Positions 25,240-34,473 of a DNA stretch of 64,000 nt are shown piece by piece (positions within the stretch are counted from its first letter, which is position 1; each line of letters begins with the position of its first letter). The DNA is from Haloferula luteola. GTDB taxonomy: Bacteria; Verrucomicrobiota; Verrucomicrobiia; Verrucomicrobiales; Akkermansiaceae. The notes beneath the pieces were generated by a model. It was not told the DNA's origin. It did not search any database and saw only the letters and a program-made list of their open reading frames with translations. Where the stretch lies: NCBI RefSeq assembly GCF_014201715.1, contig NZ_JACHFD010000001.1:248001-312000 (forward strand). Direction: 5' to 3'. The position numbers and the translations under genes are program-made.

Positions 25240-26270
25240 TGGCCCCTTCTCTGACCATCCGCGGCACCGCTTGCCTCACCTGCCTCGGCGATGACCTCGC
25301 CGTTCAGGCTGCGGCTGTGCAGAAAGGCCAATCCGGATTGCGCCCCCTCGCTGAACTCGACGGATCGCCTGCCGACTTCAGCGATCTCCAAGCGGGCTGG
25401 ATTCAGGACCGCTCGCGTTTGGCCCACCGCATCTGGTCTCCCCTTTCCATGGCCGCCCTGATCGTGGCCCAACAGGCCGTCGCCTCCTCAGGCTGGCGCG
25501 ACCTTCATGACGTGCCCATCTTTTTTGCCACCAGCCGAGGATCCGTAGCTGGCGTCCGGGAACCTTGGCCAGGTCGCCGCCCGACTCCTCTCATGACCGC
25601 CAGCAACTCGTTACCCGCGGAACCTGCGGCGGCAATCAGCTCAGAATGGGGCACTCATGCCCCATGGCAAACGGTCTCCAGCGGCTGTTGCGCCGGCCTG
25701 GATGCGCTTCACCTGGCCTCCGTCTGGCTCCGGTCAGGGGAAGCTCAGCGGGCCCTAGTCGTCGCGGCCGATCTCCCCCTCACCCATTCCATCCTTCAGG
25801 ACTACGACACGGCCGGAATCCTCGCCCACGGAGGCGGACTGGGCATGCACCCATCCGAAGGTGCCGCCGCTCTCTGCCTGGAATCGACCCCCTCGGGAGA
25901 AGGACCCGAACTCGTGGAAATGCTCTCACTTTCTGAGCCCGAAGCGCGTTTTGGAGGCAACCGCCCCCTTCCCCTCCTCGCGGAGGCCCTCGCCGGGCTC
26001 GCCTCACGCCACGGCAAACCCGACCTTCTCGTTCCTCACGCCAGCGGAACGGCGAAACATAAAATCCATGAAACCCAAGCCATTGAAGCCGCATGGTCAC
26101 AAGCTCTTCATCTGGCTACCTTCAAACAGGCGACCGGTCACTGCGTCGGCGCTTCCGCGCTGATCGAAGTCGTGCTCGGACTTGAGCTCCTCCCCGCTGC
26201 CTCTTCTCTCCTTAAAATTGCTTCCGCCTTGGGCGGAAAGCATTCTTGCGCTTGGATTCGGCGCTCATGA
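25239..26270 (+). CDS. Beta-ketoacyl synthase-like protein
   Basis: 343-residue thiolase-fold condensing enzyme related to FabB/FabF but about 70 residues shorter. The nucleophile is in VSSGCCAGLDALHLA, the first His in PHASGTAKHKIHETQAIE and the second in FKQATGHCVGASALIE, giving a complete Cys-His-His set. The ending ALGGKHSCAWI replaces FGFGGxNASL of FabF. It lacks an adjacent acyl carrier protein or other fab genes; the housekeeping FabF is at 32920-34173. Its acyl substrate is unknown. It is coupled by overlaps to ftsY before it and to the YkuD-SerB fusion after it (ATGA). Confidence 0.82.
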   Translation: MAPSLTIRGTACLTCLGDDLAVQAAAVQKGQSGLRPLAELDGSPADFSDLQAGWIQDRSRLAHRIWSPLSMAALIVAQQAVASSGWRDLHDVPIFFATSRGSVAGVREPWPGRRPTPLMTASNSLPAEPAAAISSEWGTHAPWQTVSSGCCAGLDALHLASVWLRSGEAQRALVVAADLPLTHSILQDYDTAGILAHGGGLGMHPSEGAAALCLESTPSGEGPELVEMLSLSEPEARFGGNRPLPLLAEALAGLASRHGKPDLLVPHASGTAKHKIHETQAIEAAWSQALHLATFKQATGHCVGASALIEVVLGLELLPAASSLLKIASALGGKHSCAWIRRS

Positions 26271-27376
26271 CATTTCCAAAGCTCCACCTCGAAGTCTCCA
26301 TCGACCACCAGCGGATGGACCTTTTCGAGGACGATCAACTCCTCCGTTCATGGCCCGTCTCCACAGCGGCCCGAGGACAAGGGTGTCAGACCGGGAGTCT
26401 GAGAACTCCCACCGGTAGATTTGTTATCTCCGAAAAAATCGGCGAGGGCTGTGCCCTCCACACTCGATTCATCAGTCGACTCCCCGTCGGCATTTGGGAC
26501 AACACTGAAGCCGGAGACCCCATCCTCTCCCGTATCCTCTGGCTCGATGGTCTAGATGCCGACAATGCCAATACCCACGGACGCTTCATCTACATCCACG
26601 GCACCCACCAGGAATCCCGACTCGGCCACCCTGCGAGTCATGGATGCATCCGAATGGCGAATGCTGACGTTGTCGAACTGTTCGACCGCGTCCCAGTGAA
26701 CACCCCCGTCATCATCCACCCTCCCTCTCTTATGCAAAGAAAGCTCATCTTCTTCGACTGCGATTCGACCCTGTCTACCATCGAGGGCATCGACGAACTC
26801 GCCCGAGCTCAGGGGCCTGAGACCTTTGCCGAGGTCGAAGCTCTCACCCATGCCGCCATGAATGGTGAAGTTCCTATTCATGAAGTTTTCCCACGCCGGA
26901 TGGAGATCATTCGCCCCAACAAGGCACTTTGTGATCAGATCGCACAAACTTACGTAGAGACCCTTACCGAAGGTGTCACAGAGGTCATTCGTCGTCTTCA
27001 GGCGGATGATTGGACCGTTATCATCCTCTCAGGAGGCTTCAAACCACTCATCGAACCCCTCGCTTCCGCCCTAGGTATCGAACATGTCGAAGCCGTCCCT
27101 TTAGTCTTCGACAATCACGGAGAATACCTCGACTACGGCAGAGATTACCCCACCACCCGCAACGGGGGCAAACCCCAGATAATCAAAGACTGGCGTATCG
27201 CCACTCACGCAGCTCACACCATCATGGTCGGCGATGGAATCTCCGATTTGGAGAGTCGCCAGGAATGCGATTTGTTCATTGGTTTTGGGGGTGTTGTGGT
27301 CCGAAAAGCCGTCCAAGAACAGGCCGACTACTACATATCCAGTATGTCAGATTTCCCATTCGACGCACTTCCCTGA
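26267..27376 (+). CDS. Fusion of L,D-transpeptidase (YkuD) and phosphoserine phosphatase-like HAD domain
   Basis: 369-residue two-domain protein in one uninterrupted frame. Residues 1-155 are a YkuD domain: TPTGRFVI and the active-site FIYIHGT...PASHGCIRMANAD with catalytic His and Cys. Residues 156-369 are a SerB-type HAD phosphatase: LIFFDCDSTLSTIEGIDELA, VIILSGGFKPLIEPLA, a Lys in GGKPQIIKDW and IMVGDGISDLES. There is no signal peptide, so the YkuD part looks cytoplasmic unless exported in an unusual way. The HAD part begins with an in-frame ATG at 26732 that could allow separate synthesis, but no Shine-Dalgarno precedes it. Start ATG 26267 overlaps the ketosynthase stop. Confidence 0.9.
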   Translation: MTFPKLHLEVSIDHQRMDLFEDDQLLRSWPVSTAARGQGCQTGSLRTPTGRFVISEKIGEGCALHTRFISRLPVGIWDNTEAGDPILSRILWLDGLDADNANTHGRFIYIHGTHQESRLGHPASHGCIRMANADVVELFDRVPVNTPVIIHPPSLMQRKLIFFDCDSTLSTIEGIDELARAQGPETFAEVEALTHAAMNGEVPIHEVFPRRMEIIRPNKALCDQIAQTYVETLTEGVTEVIRRLQADDWTVIILSGGFKPLIEPLASALGIEHVEAVPLVFDNHGEYLDYGRDYPTTRNGGKPQIIKDWRIATHAAHTIMVGDGISDLESRQECDLFIGFGGVVVRKAVQEQADYYISSMSDFPFDALP

Positions 27377-27461
27377 TGTGTTATTTGGATGTCCTGACTT
27401 ATCCCACAAGCTAACAAAGACTCTTGCACAGTGCGATATCGCCACTTATCGTTGGCCCGCA

Positions 27462-27794
27462 ATGAGCACCAAAACCGCTAAGAACAACAAAGGAAAACGC
27501 TACACCGATGCTGAAAAGCAAGAGGTGGTCGATTACGTCAACGAGATCAACTCATCGAAGGGACGTGGTGGACAATCGGCTGCTTCCAAAAAATTCAAAA
27601 TCTCACCTTTGACCATCTCCGGATGGCTGAAGAAGTCGGATTCCGTCCCAACCGGTAAGTCGACGGCTTCTGTGGGAGGTTCCATTACCAAGAAGCTCGC
27701 AAAGCTTCAGGACCTCCATGGTGAGATTGCACGGAAAGAGAAGGAACTTGAAAAGCTTCGGGCCCAATTCGAAGCCCTCAAGGGATCACTCTAA
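27462..27794 (+). CDS. Small HTH plus coiled-coil protein, transposase-OrfA-like
   Basis: 110 residues. The first half resembles the helix-turn-helix of IS3-type OrfA proteins (RYTDAEKQEVVDYVNE, SAASKKFKISPLTISGWLKK). A Ser/Thr/Gly linker is followed by a C-terminal coiled coil (KLAKLQDLHGEIARKEKELE, KLRAQFEALKGSL). No OrfB, inverted repeats or target duplication are seen, and the gene has its own spaced upstream region and a good terminator, so it looks like a domesticated DNA-binding protein rather than a live insertion sequence. Start ATG 27462. The upstream 85 bases are relatively AT-rich. Confidence 0.75.
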   Translation: MSTKTAKNNKGKRYTDAEKQEVVDYVNEINSSKGRGGQSAASKKFKISPLTISGWLKKSDSVPTGKSTASVGGSITKKLAKLQDLHGEIARKEKELEKLRAQFEALKGSL

Positions 27795-27835
27795 CCTTCC
27801 CCCGTCTTCACAACTTCCCCCGGGACACCCACACG

Positions 27836-27876
27836 CACCCCGTCGCCGCCCCTCCGCGGTCACGGGGTGTCTTTTT
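27836..27876 (+). terminator. Rho-independent terminator
   Basis: CACCCCGT (27836-27843) pairs with ACGGGGTG (27862-27869) across an 18-base loop that itself contains a short GC hairpin; TCTTTTT follows. It ends the HTH gene transcript 42 bases after the stop and lies tail-to-tail before the minus-strand Nudix gene. Confidence 0.85.
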
Positions 27877-27913
27877 AGATTCATCTCCTTCCCCTTCCGG
27901 GAAATTTAAAAAA

Positions 27914-28417
27914 TCAGTCCGGAATCGTCACCCCTTCGGTCACTTCCCGCCAGACCAGCTCTTCACCTTGGAAGACGAATCGACCCAAAAATGTCTGCTC
28001 CATTAAGAGCAGCGGGAGCCAAAAGCGATCGTCGCTCCACATTCTCTCATAGGGAATCTCCTCGATCGGCACCCATAGCGGTACCGCCTCCTCCGTTTCC
28101 TCAGGGGTGCCCGTGAAGTCCTCGGCGCGGTAAACATGGCACAGGATATCAGGGAAGTCAGACATCGAAAAATGCAGCTCCCCGAGCTTCCGGGGCTCAA
28201 GAACTCGGATTCTCAGCTCTTCTTCCGTTTCCCGGAGAGCGCACTCCAACGGGGACTCTCCGGGATCGATCTTGCCCCCGGGACCATTGATCTTCCCTGC
28301 TCCCAGGCCTCGCTTCTTCTCAATCAATAGGATCTGACCGTCCCGGATCACGAACATCAATGTCGCGTGAACCGGGGCGGACCAAATTGCCCAATCCATC
28401 GGAGCCGCTTCCATCAT
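27914..28417 (-). CDS. Nudix hydrolase, MutT/MTH1-like
   Basis: 167-residue hydrolase of nucleoside diphosphate-linked compounds. The Nudix box is complete: [22 protein letters not shown], that is G-x5-E-x7-R-E-x-x-E-E. Flanking sequence ([30 protein letters not shown]) resembles MTH1-type 8-oxo-dGTP hydrolases, which clean oxidised nucleotides. Its ATG overlaps the end of gcvP by four bases, so it is the last gene of the glycine cleavage transcript; a functional link with glycine metabolism is not obvious. Confidence 0.88.
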   Translation of the reverse strand: MMEAAPMDWAIWSAPVHATLMFVIRDGQILLIEKKRGLGAGKINGPGGKIDPGESPLECALRETEEELRIRVLEPRKLGELHFSMSDFPDILCHVYRAEDFTGTPEETEEAVPLWVPIEEIPYERMWSDDRFWLPLLLMEQTFLGRFVFQGEELVWREVTEGVTIPD

Positions 28418-31248
28418 CCAGCAGAGGCGGCTGCGTAGGCTTCCACACTATCGCAGGTGCATACCAAATTTCGGTCGCCGGCCACGTTGTCGATACGCCC
28501 AATCGAAGGCCAAAACTTGTGTTGGCGTTGTCCAGGCAGCGGATAAGCAGCCTGCTCTCTGCTATAGGAGTGCCCCCAATCGTCCGAACAAACGTCTTCT
28601 GCCGGGTGCGGGGCGTTCTTGAGGACGTTGTCTTGAGCATCCGCCTCACCATTGACCACCGCCATGATCTCACCGTGAATGGAGACCATGGCATCGCAGA
28701 ATCGATCCAATTCCATCTTCGATTCCGATTCGGTCGGCTCAATCATCAGGGTTCCCGCAACAGGCCAGCTCATTGTCGGTGCATGATAGCCATAATCCAT
28801 GAGCCGCTTGGCGACATCTTCCACGGTGATCCCGGATTTCGCCGAAAGCGGGCGGACGTCGATGATGCACTCGTGCGCCACCAAACCGTCCTGACCCGTG
28901 TAAAGAATCGGGAAATGATGCTTCAAGCGGCTTGCCACGTAGTTCGCATTGAGGATCGCCACTTGGGTCGCTTCCGTCAGCCCCTCCGCCCCCATCATGA
29001 TGATGTACATCCACGAAATGGTGTTGATGGATGCGCTACCCCAAGCCGCGGAACACACGGTTCCTGCAGTGTCCGCCAAAGTTTCGTGACCCGGAAGATA
29101 CGGCAGGAGATGCGCGGCCACTCCGATCGGTCCTACCCCCGGCCCTCCACCCCCGTGTGGGATGCAGAAAGTCTTGTGGAGGTTCAAGTGACAGACATCC
29201 GCCCCAATATGCCCAGGGCTCGTCAAACCCACCTGAGCATTCATGTTGGCACCATCCATGTAGACTTGGCCACCAGCCGCATGCACACGCTCGCAAATGT
29301 CGATGATCGTGTCCTCAAACACACCGTGAGTCGAAGGATAGGTCACCATCAGCGCAGAGACCCGATCAGCATGAGCGTCGATCTGCTTCTGCAGATCGGC
29401 CACATCGATATTTCCCTCATCATCGCATTTCACCCCCACCACTTTCATCCCCGCCATCACTGCCGACGCCGGATTGGTACCATGTGCCGAAAGGGGAATC
29501 AGGCAAACGTCTCGCTGATGATCACCGCGATCGAGGTGATAGCGGCGAATCGCCAGCAAACCGGCATACTCTCCTTGAGATCCCGCATTGGGTTGGAGGG
29601 AAACTCCCGCAAACCCGGTGATCTCAGCCAGCCAACCTTCCAATTGATTCAACATCTCGCGATACCCCTCACTTTGTTCCGCAGGAACGAAGGGGTGAAT
29701 CGAGCCCACTTCCGCCCAACTCAGAGGCAGCATCTCGGAAGTCGCATTAAGCTTCATCGTACAAGACCCCAAAGGAATCATCGACTCATTGAGTGCCAGA
29801 TCCTTGGACTCAAGACGCTTGATATAGCGAAGCATCTCCGTCTCCGTGTGATAGCGGTTGAAGACCTGCTGGGTCAGAATCTCGGACTCGCGAGCCAAGG
29901 AGGCTTCCCAACCGCCCGCTGCCGGTTCGAGATCGACGTATTCCACGCCCAGAGCACGACAAATCGGCTTCAAATCCTCAGCCAAGGTCGTCTCGTCCAG
30001 ACTGATCCCCACTCGACCTTCGTCCAACCGACGCAAATTGTATCCTTCGAGCGCCGCCATCCGGACCACCGTGTCGCTTTGGGGCACCTCAACGACCAAA
30101 GTGTCGAAAAACTGCTCGGTCGTGACCTTCAGCCCGCCGTTCACCAAAGCAGCCTTGAGGGCTCCGGTGAGGGAATGCACGCGCTGGGCGATGTTCTTGA
30201 GTCCTTCGGGGCCATGGTAGACCGCATACATCGAGGCCATCACCGCCAGTAGGACCTGTGCAGTACAGATATTGGACGTCGCCTTGTCGCGGCGAATGTG
30301 CTGCTCGCGAGTCTGCAGAGAAAGGCGGAAGCCCGGACGTCCCTTGTCGTCGTGGGAAACCCCGATGATCCGTCCTGGAAGCTTACGTTTCAGGGCATCC
30401 GAGCACGCCATGAAGGCGGCATGAGGACCGCCAAAGCCCATCGGGACACCCAAGCGCTGGCTGCTCCCCAGGCAAATATCTGCGCCGAACTCGCCCGGAG
30501 CCTTGAGTAAGGTGAGGGCCAACAAATCTGCGGCCACCACGGCCAAACCCTGGGCCGCGTGCACTTTCTCAAAGAAGCTCGCGAAATCACACACTTCTCC
30601 GCAAGTATCCGGATATTGGACCAAGGCGGCGAAGAAGCCTTCGACCTGGCTGGGTTCGAAACTCCGCCAATCTCCTGACACAATTTCGATGCCCAGGGGC
30701 TCCGCGCGAGTCCGCACCACATCGACCGTCTGCGGGTGGCAGGCGTCAGAAACAAACATCACCTTTCCCTTGGGCTTTCCGGAGAGGGCCAAGCTCATGG
30801 CTTCCGCGGCTGCAGTGCCCTCATCCAACAAGGAAGCATTGGCAACGGGCAAGCCGGTAAGACTCGTCACCATCGTCTGGAAGTTCAACAGCGCCTCCAA
30901 TCGACCTTGGGCAATCTCAGCCTGATACGGCGTGTAGGCCGTATACCAACCGGGATTCTCCAGAATGTTGCGCTGAATCACGCCAGGTACCCATGTGCCG
31001 TAGTAGCCTTGGCCAATGAAGCTCTTCAGCACCTGGTTGCGGCTCATGATACCGCGGAGTTGATGCAAAGCAGCCGTTTCAGAAAGCGGGCCAGGCAGAT
31101 CAAGCGGCCGTGTCGACCGGATCGAATTCGGCACCGCTCGGTCGATCAGGGCGTCAAGAGTTTCGAATCCAGTGGCTTCCAGAAGGGAAGCGCGATCGGC
31201 TCCGATGGAACCGAGGTGCCGAGTGGCAAATGTGTCGTGCAGGGACAT
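28414..31248 (-). CDS. gcvP: Glycine dehydrogenase (aminomethyl-transferring), P protein
   Basis: 944-residue single-chain P protein that decarboxylates glycine and passes the aminomethyl group to lipoyl-GcvH. N-terminal half: [43 protein letters not shown]-terminal half: [19 protein letters not shown]-like [15 protein letters not shown] and the PLP Lys in [17 protein letters not shown]. Length is typical for the fused type. The ATG at 31246-31248 lies only 15 bases after a terminator-like hairpin at 31264-31298, so gcvP expression may depend on read-through from gcvT-gcvH or on its own start. Confidence 0.97.
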   Translation of the reverse strand: MSLHDTFATRHLGSIGADRASLLEATGFETLDALIDRAVPNSIRSTRPLDLPGPLSETAALHQLRGIMSRNQVLKSFIGQGYYGTWVPGVIQRNILENPGWYTAYTPYQAEIAQGRLEALLNFQTMVTSLTGLPVANASLLDEGTAAAEAMSLALSGKPKGKVMFVSDACHPQTVDVVRTRAEPLGIEIVSGDWRSFEPSQVEGFFAALVQYPDTCGEVCDFASFFEKVHAAQGLAVVAADLLALTLLKAPGEFGADICLGSSQRLGVPMGFGGPHAAFMACSDALKRKLPGRIIGVSHDDKGRPGFRLSLQTREQHIRRDKATSNICTAQVLLAVMASMYAVYHGPEGLKNIAQRVHSLTGALKAALVNGGLKVTTEQFFDTLVVEVPQSDTVVRMAALEGYNLRRLDEGRVGISLDETTLAEDLKPICRALGVEYVDLEPAAGGWEASLARESEILTQQVFNRYHTETEMLRYIKRLESKDLALNESMIPLGSCTMKLNATSEMLPLSWAEVGSIHPFVPAEQSEGYREMLNQLEGWLAEITGFAGVSLQPNAGSQGEYAGLLAIRRYHLDRGDHQRDVCLIPLSAHGTNPASAVMAGMKVVGVKCDDEGNIDVADLQKQIDAHADRVSALMVTYPSTHGVFEDTIIDICERVHAAGGQVYMDGANMNAQVGLTSPGHIGADVCHLNLHKTFCIPHGGGGPGVGPIGVAAHLLPYLPGHETLADTAGTVCSAAWGSASINTISWMYIIMMGAEGLTEATQVAILNANYVASRLKHHFPILYTGQDGLVAHECIIDVRPLSAKSGITVEDVAKRLMDYGYHAPTMSWPVAGTLMIEPTESESKMELDRFCDAMVSIHGEIMAVVNGEADAQDNVLKNAPHPAEDVCSDDWGHSYSREQAAYPLPGQRQHKFWPSIGRIDNVAGDRNLVCTCDSVEAYAAASAG

Positions 31249-31263
31249 GTCGGTGGTGGAAAC

Positions 31264-31298
31264 AAAAAGCCGCCACCCCGGATGGACGGGGTCGCGGC
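31264..31298 (-). terminator. Terminator-like hairpin between gcvH and gcvP
   Basis: On the minus strand a GC-rich stem of about 12 bp with one mismatch (arms 31287-31298 and 31269-31280) closes a 6-base loop and is followed by five T (31264-31268). It starts 20 bases after the gcvH stop and ends 15 bases before the gcvP ATG. It can act as a partial terminator that sets the gcvP:gcvTH ratio. Confidence 0.8.
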
Positions 31299-31317
31299 GA
31301 AATCCAGGTTCAAGCCT

Positions 31318-31695
31318 TCATCCAATCAGGGCGCGGTATCCTTCCGCATCCAAGAGAGCATCCAATTGAGAGGCATCTTTGATCTTCAGTTTGAAGATCC
31401 ATCCCGAACCATAAGGATCGGTATTGACCAGGGAGGGATCGGCCTCAACCGCATCATTGACCTCGATGACTTCTCCGGAGATCGGGGCGTAGATATCACT
31501 TGCAGCTTTCACCGATTCGACCACGGCCGTCGGATCGCCGGCATCCACCGCTCGACCCATTTGCGGCAGCTCGACAAAGACCACGTCCGTCAACTCCTCC
31601 TGCGCGTGGTCGGAGATGCCCACCACGGCTGTATCGCCCTCAAGGCGGACCCATTCGTGGGAGCTTTGGAATCGCAGGTCATCAGGAACATTCAT
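31318..31695 (-). CDS. gcvH: Glycine cleavage system H protein
   Basis: 125-residue lipoyl carrier that shuttles the aminomethyl intermediate between GcvP and GcvT. Lipoyl-Lys segment [19 protein letters not shown], preceded by [20 protein letters not shown] and followed by [13 protein letters not shown]. Full length. The start ATG is at 31693-31695, 14 bases after gcvT. The lipoyl group is probably made through LipB encoded at 17271-17894. Confidence 0.97.
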   Translation of the reverse strand: MNVPDDLRFQSSHEWVRLEGDTAVVGISDHAQEELTDVVFVELPQMGRAVDAGDPTAVVESVKAASDIYAPISGEVIEVNDAVEADPSLVNTDPYGSGWIFKLKIKDASQLDALLDAEGYRALIG

Positions 31696-31709
31696 TGGCT
31701 ATATTTGGC

Positions 31710-32798
31710 TTAGGCCGGGATGGTGGTTGGTTTGTAAAAAGGCTTCTTAACAACTTGGGCGGGAAAGCGGCGGCCTCGAACATCAATCCAGACCTCGGTG
31801 CCCGGTTTCGTGAACGCGATGGGCAAGTAGGCCATTCCGATCCCCTTTCCGAGGCTCGGTGAAAGCACCCCGCTGGCCAACTCTCCCAGCACTTCACCAT
31901 CAGCATCCGTCACCGGATAATGAGAGCGTGGCGGAGCACCTTTTTCAAGATATTCAATCCCGACAAGTCGCTGATCCAGACCCTCTTTCTTCTGCGCCAC
32001 CATGGCGTCTCGCCCGACAAAATCGCCCTTGTCCAACGCGACAAAAAATCCAAGTCCGGCCTCAAGGGGCGTCCGCTCCGGAGAGAGATCGCTGCCATTC
32101 AGTGGATATCCCATCTCCAGGCGCAAACTATCGCGGGCACCCAGTCCACAAGGCGTGGCTCCCGCCTCCATGAATCGCTGAAAAATCGCACACGCCGACT
32201 CGCTCGCACAAAACAGCTCGAATCCATCTTCGCCGGTATAACCGGTTCGGCAGACGATCGATCCATCCGCCAACCGTGCCAGTCCGTTGCGCGATGGTAG
32301 CTCTTCCCCAGGAAATGCGCTGGCAAACGCAGCCGAAGCCTCAGGGCCCTGAATGGCCATCCCGGCCCACTGGGAGCTTTCATCCGAAAACTCCACCTCT
32401 CCTTGCAAATGGGAGGTCATCCAGGAGGCGTCTTCCGCCACTTTCGACGCATTCACCACCAGAAAATACCGCTCGGGAGATTCCCGATAGACAATCAAAT
32501 CGTCAATCACCCCACCCTGCTCATTCAGCAAGAAAGTGTACTGCCCGGTGCCGTCGCTCAACTTGCCAAGGTCATTCGCGAGGAGGCCATTCAGCCAACT
32601 TCCCGCATCCGCACCCGTGACAACAAATTGTCCCATGTGGGAAATGTCAAAAACACCGACCGCCGACCTCACCGCTTGGTGTTCGGTTAAGATCGAGGAA
32701 TACATCACAGGCATGTTCCACCCGGCAAAGGGGACCAAACGCCCGCCGAGTTCGAGGTGGAGATCTTCCAGAGGAGAACAGAGCAATTCGTCGGACAC
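31710..32798 (-). CDS. gcvT: Glycine cleavage system T protein (aminomethyltransferase)
   Basis: 362-residue tetrahydrofolate-dependent enzyme that releases ammonia and methylene-THF from aminomethyl-GcvH. Motifs: LGGRLVPFAGWNMPVMYSS, VGVFDISHMGQF, RTGYTGEDGFELFC, DSLRLEMGYPLNGSDLSPE. I chose GTG at 32796-32798 as start because the family sequence begins a few residues later (MSDELLCSPLEDLHLELGG); a TTG at 32834 is possible. First gene of gcvT-gcvH-gcvP-nudix; I see no glycine riboswitch in the short gap before it. Confidence 0.95.
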   Translation of the reverse strand: MSDELLCSPLEDLHLELGGRLVPFAGWNMPVMYSSILTEHQAVRSAVGVFDISHMGQFVVTGADAGSWLNGLLANDLGKLSDGTGQYTFLLNEQGGVIDDLIVYRESPERYFLVVNASKVAEDASWMTSHLQGEVEFSDESSQWAGMAIQGPEASAAFASAFPGEELPSRNGLARLADGSIVCRTGYTGEDGFELFCASESACAIFQRFMEAGATPCGLGARDSLRLEMGYPLNGSDLSPERTPLEAGLGFFVALDKGDFVGRDAMVAQKKEGLDQRLVGIEYLEKGAPPRSHYPVTDADGEVLGELASGVLSPSLGKGIGMAYLPIAFTKPGTEVWIDVRGRRFPAQVVKKPFYKPTTIPA

Positions 32799-32865
32799 GG
32801 CGGCAAAAGTGGTGAGCCGACTTGAAAAAGTCAATGGAACCGGGGCTTTGCGGCCTCCGCATACG

Positions 32866-32891
32866 AAAAAAGCCCGACGTCACCGTCGAGC
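32866..32891 (-). terminator. Rho-independent terminator after fabF
   Basis: On the minus strand GCTCGACG and CGTCGGGC pair (8 bp including one G-U) around a 4-base loop (32880-32883) and six T follow (32866-32871). It starts about 29 bases after the fabF stop and before gcvT, separating the two units. Confidence 0.88.
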
Positions 32892-32919
32892 TTCTCCGCA
32901 TAAGAAACGCTGCGTAGGA

Positions 32920-34173
32920 TCAAACGTATCGCTTCACCAACAAGGATGCATTGTGGCCACCAAAGCCGAAGCTGTTGCTCAAGGCCACCTCCACCTGCTT
33001 TTCGATGGCGACATTCGGAACGCAGTCCAGATCGCATTCTGGGTCTTGGTTCTCGACATTGATCGTCGGAGGAATGACGCCGTCACGAATCGCCATCAGG
33101 CAGGCCAGCAGTTCTGCCCCGCCAGCGGCTCCTAACATGTGGCCCGTCATCGATTTGGTCGAACTGACCTTAAGGCCATTCTGCACCCGATCCCCGAAGG
33201 CCCGTTTGATCGCCTTCACCTCGGCGATATCTCCCAGACCCGTCGAAGTGGCATGGGCATTGAGATAGTCGACATCCTCCGGATTCACTCCCGCGTGGCG
33301 CATTGCCATTTCCATCGCACGAGCAGGACCGGAACCATCCGGTGAGGGTGCGCTGAGGTGATAGGCATCCGCGCTGGCACCATAGCCCGCCAATTCGGCG
33401 ATGATGTTCGCGCCGCGGCGCTTGGCGTATTCGAGTTCTTCGAGAACCACCACCCCGGCACCTTCTCCCATCACAAATCCATCGCGATCTTTGTCAAACG
33501 GGCGCGAAGCCCGCTCAGGATCGTCATTGCGAGTGCTCAGGGCCTTCATGCTGCCAAAGCCTGCGAGGCCGCAAGGAAGAATGCTCGCCTCTGCGCCACC
33601 GGCGACCATCGCATCGGCATCCCCAAACTTGATGATCCGCCAAGCTTCTCCAATCGAGTTGTTGGAGGTCGCACACGCCGTGACGATCGCCATGTTCGGT
33701 CCACCCAAGCCGAATTCCATTGAGAAAACGCCACTCGCAATGTTGGCGATCATCATGGGAATCAGGAAAGGCGAAACCTTGGCGCCTTCTTTGATCACCA
33801 ACTTGGAGTGCTCGTTCTCGAGCGTTCCCAAGCCCCCGATGCCACTGCTCACAATGGCACCAACCCGCGTCCGATCGAGACCTTCTACGGCCTCCAAGCC
33901 CGAGTGATCGAGCGCCATCCGTGCGGCCGCTACGGCCAACTGGACGTAGCGATCTGCGCGACGAGCGTCTTTCGGATTCTTGAAATACTGCTCGGCGTTG
34001 AAATCCTTCACCTCGCCCGCGATGTGGCAGTTGTATGGGGTCGGATCCAGGTGGGTGATGCGGGCAATGCCACTGCGTCCCTCTTTCATCCCTGCCCAGG
34101 TCGATTCCGCATCGTTACCCAGTGGGCTGACGCAGCCCACTCCGGTGATCACAACTCGTCTCTCGCTCATCAT
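32920..34173 (-). CDS. fabF: 3-oxoacyl-[acyl-carrier-protein] synthase II
   Basis: 417-residue condensing enzyme of fatty acid elongation. Opening RRVVITGVGCVSPLG, nucleophile Cys in IVTACATSNNSIGEAW, the two active-site His in YLNAHATSTGLGD and KSMTGHMLGAAGG, and the ending NSFGFGGHNASLL. Full normal length. The start has two adjacent ATG codons (34173 and 34170). It stands alone, without acpP or fabG next to it, and is closed by the terminator at 32866-32891. It is distinct from the shorter ketosynthase-like gene at 25239-26270. Confidence 0.95.
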   Translation of the reverse strand: MMSERRVVITGVGCVSPLGNDAESTWAGMKEGRSGIARITHLDPTPYNCHIAGEVKDFNAEQYFKNPKDARRADRYVQLAVAAARMALDHSGLEAVEGLDRTRVGAIVSSGIGGLGTLENEHSKLVIKEGAKVSPFLIPMMIANIASGVFSMEFGLGGPNMAIVTACATSNNSIGEAWRIIKFGDADAMVAGGAEASILPCGLAGFGSMKALSTRNDDPERASRPFDKDRDGFVMGEGAGVVVLEELEYAKRRGANIIAELAGYGASADAYHLSAPSPDGSGPARAMEMAMRHAGVNPEDVDYLNAHATSTGLGDIAEVKAIKRAFGDRVQNGLKVSSTKSMTGHMLGAAGGAELLACLMAIRDGVIPPTINVENQDPECDLDCVPNVAIEKQVEVALSNSFGFGGHNASLLVKRYV

Positions 34174-34230
34174 GCTCAGTGCCCTCTCGGTTTGCCGTCC
34201 TTAGATCGCCTCAGGAGGATTTGGCAAGTC

Positions 34231-34473
34231 TCATCCCAAAGGTGTCGGTCCCTCCTGTCCAGTCGAGGCGTGACATTGCGGGCAGTGGTGCTCGTCAAAT
34301 CGGCCGTCCACCTCGAAAACTGCGAGACACAGCCGACACACCGCTTTTTTCTCCAAAGCTTTGCGTTCGGTCTTGGCGTGCTTCGATCTCGAAAGGATGG
34401 CGAACAGGATCACAGCGAGAAACGCTCCTCCCACCAACCCCACCACCAGATCGCTAAAATCCATCTCGATCAT
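34231..34473 (-). CDS. Small membrane protein with C-terminal zinc ribbon, 80 aa
   Basis: One N-terminal membrane helix (DLVVGLVGGAFLAVILFAIL), a basic stretch (SRSKHAKTERKALEKK) and a four-cysteine zinc ribbon: AVCRLCLAVFEV and EHHCPQCHAST (CxxC...CxxC). The positive stretch after the helix suggests that the ribbon is cytoplasmic. No known function. Its ATG overlaps the stop of the TonB-like gene by four bases, making it the fourth gene of the exbB-exbD cluster. Confidence 0.75.
   Translation of the reverse strand: MIEMDFSDLVVGLVGGAFLAVILFAILSRSKHAKTERKALEKKAVCRLCLAVFEVDGRFDEHHCPQCHASTGQEGPTPLG

Noticed and set aside
27462-27794. Active insertion sequence around the HTH gene
   Set aside because: No OrfB, no terminal inverted repeats and no target duplication are visible on either side.
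28360-30252. 630-codon plus-strand open frame opposite gcvP
   Set aside because: Antisense shadow of a fully conserved gcvP; long only because of high GC content.
32799-32919. Glycine riboswitch upstream of gcvT
   Set aside because: The gap is short, is mostly filled by the fabF terminator, and none of the conserved riboswitch core segments are seen.
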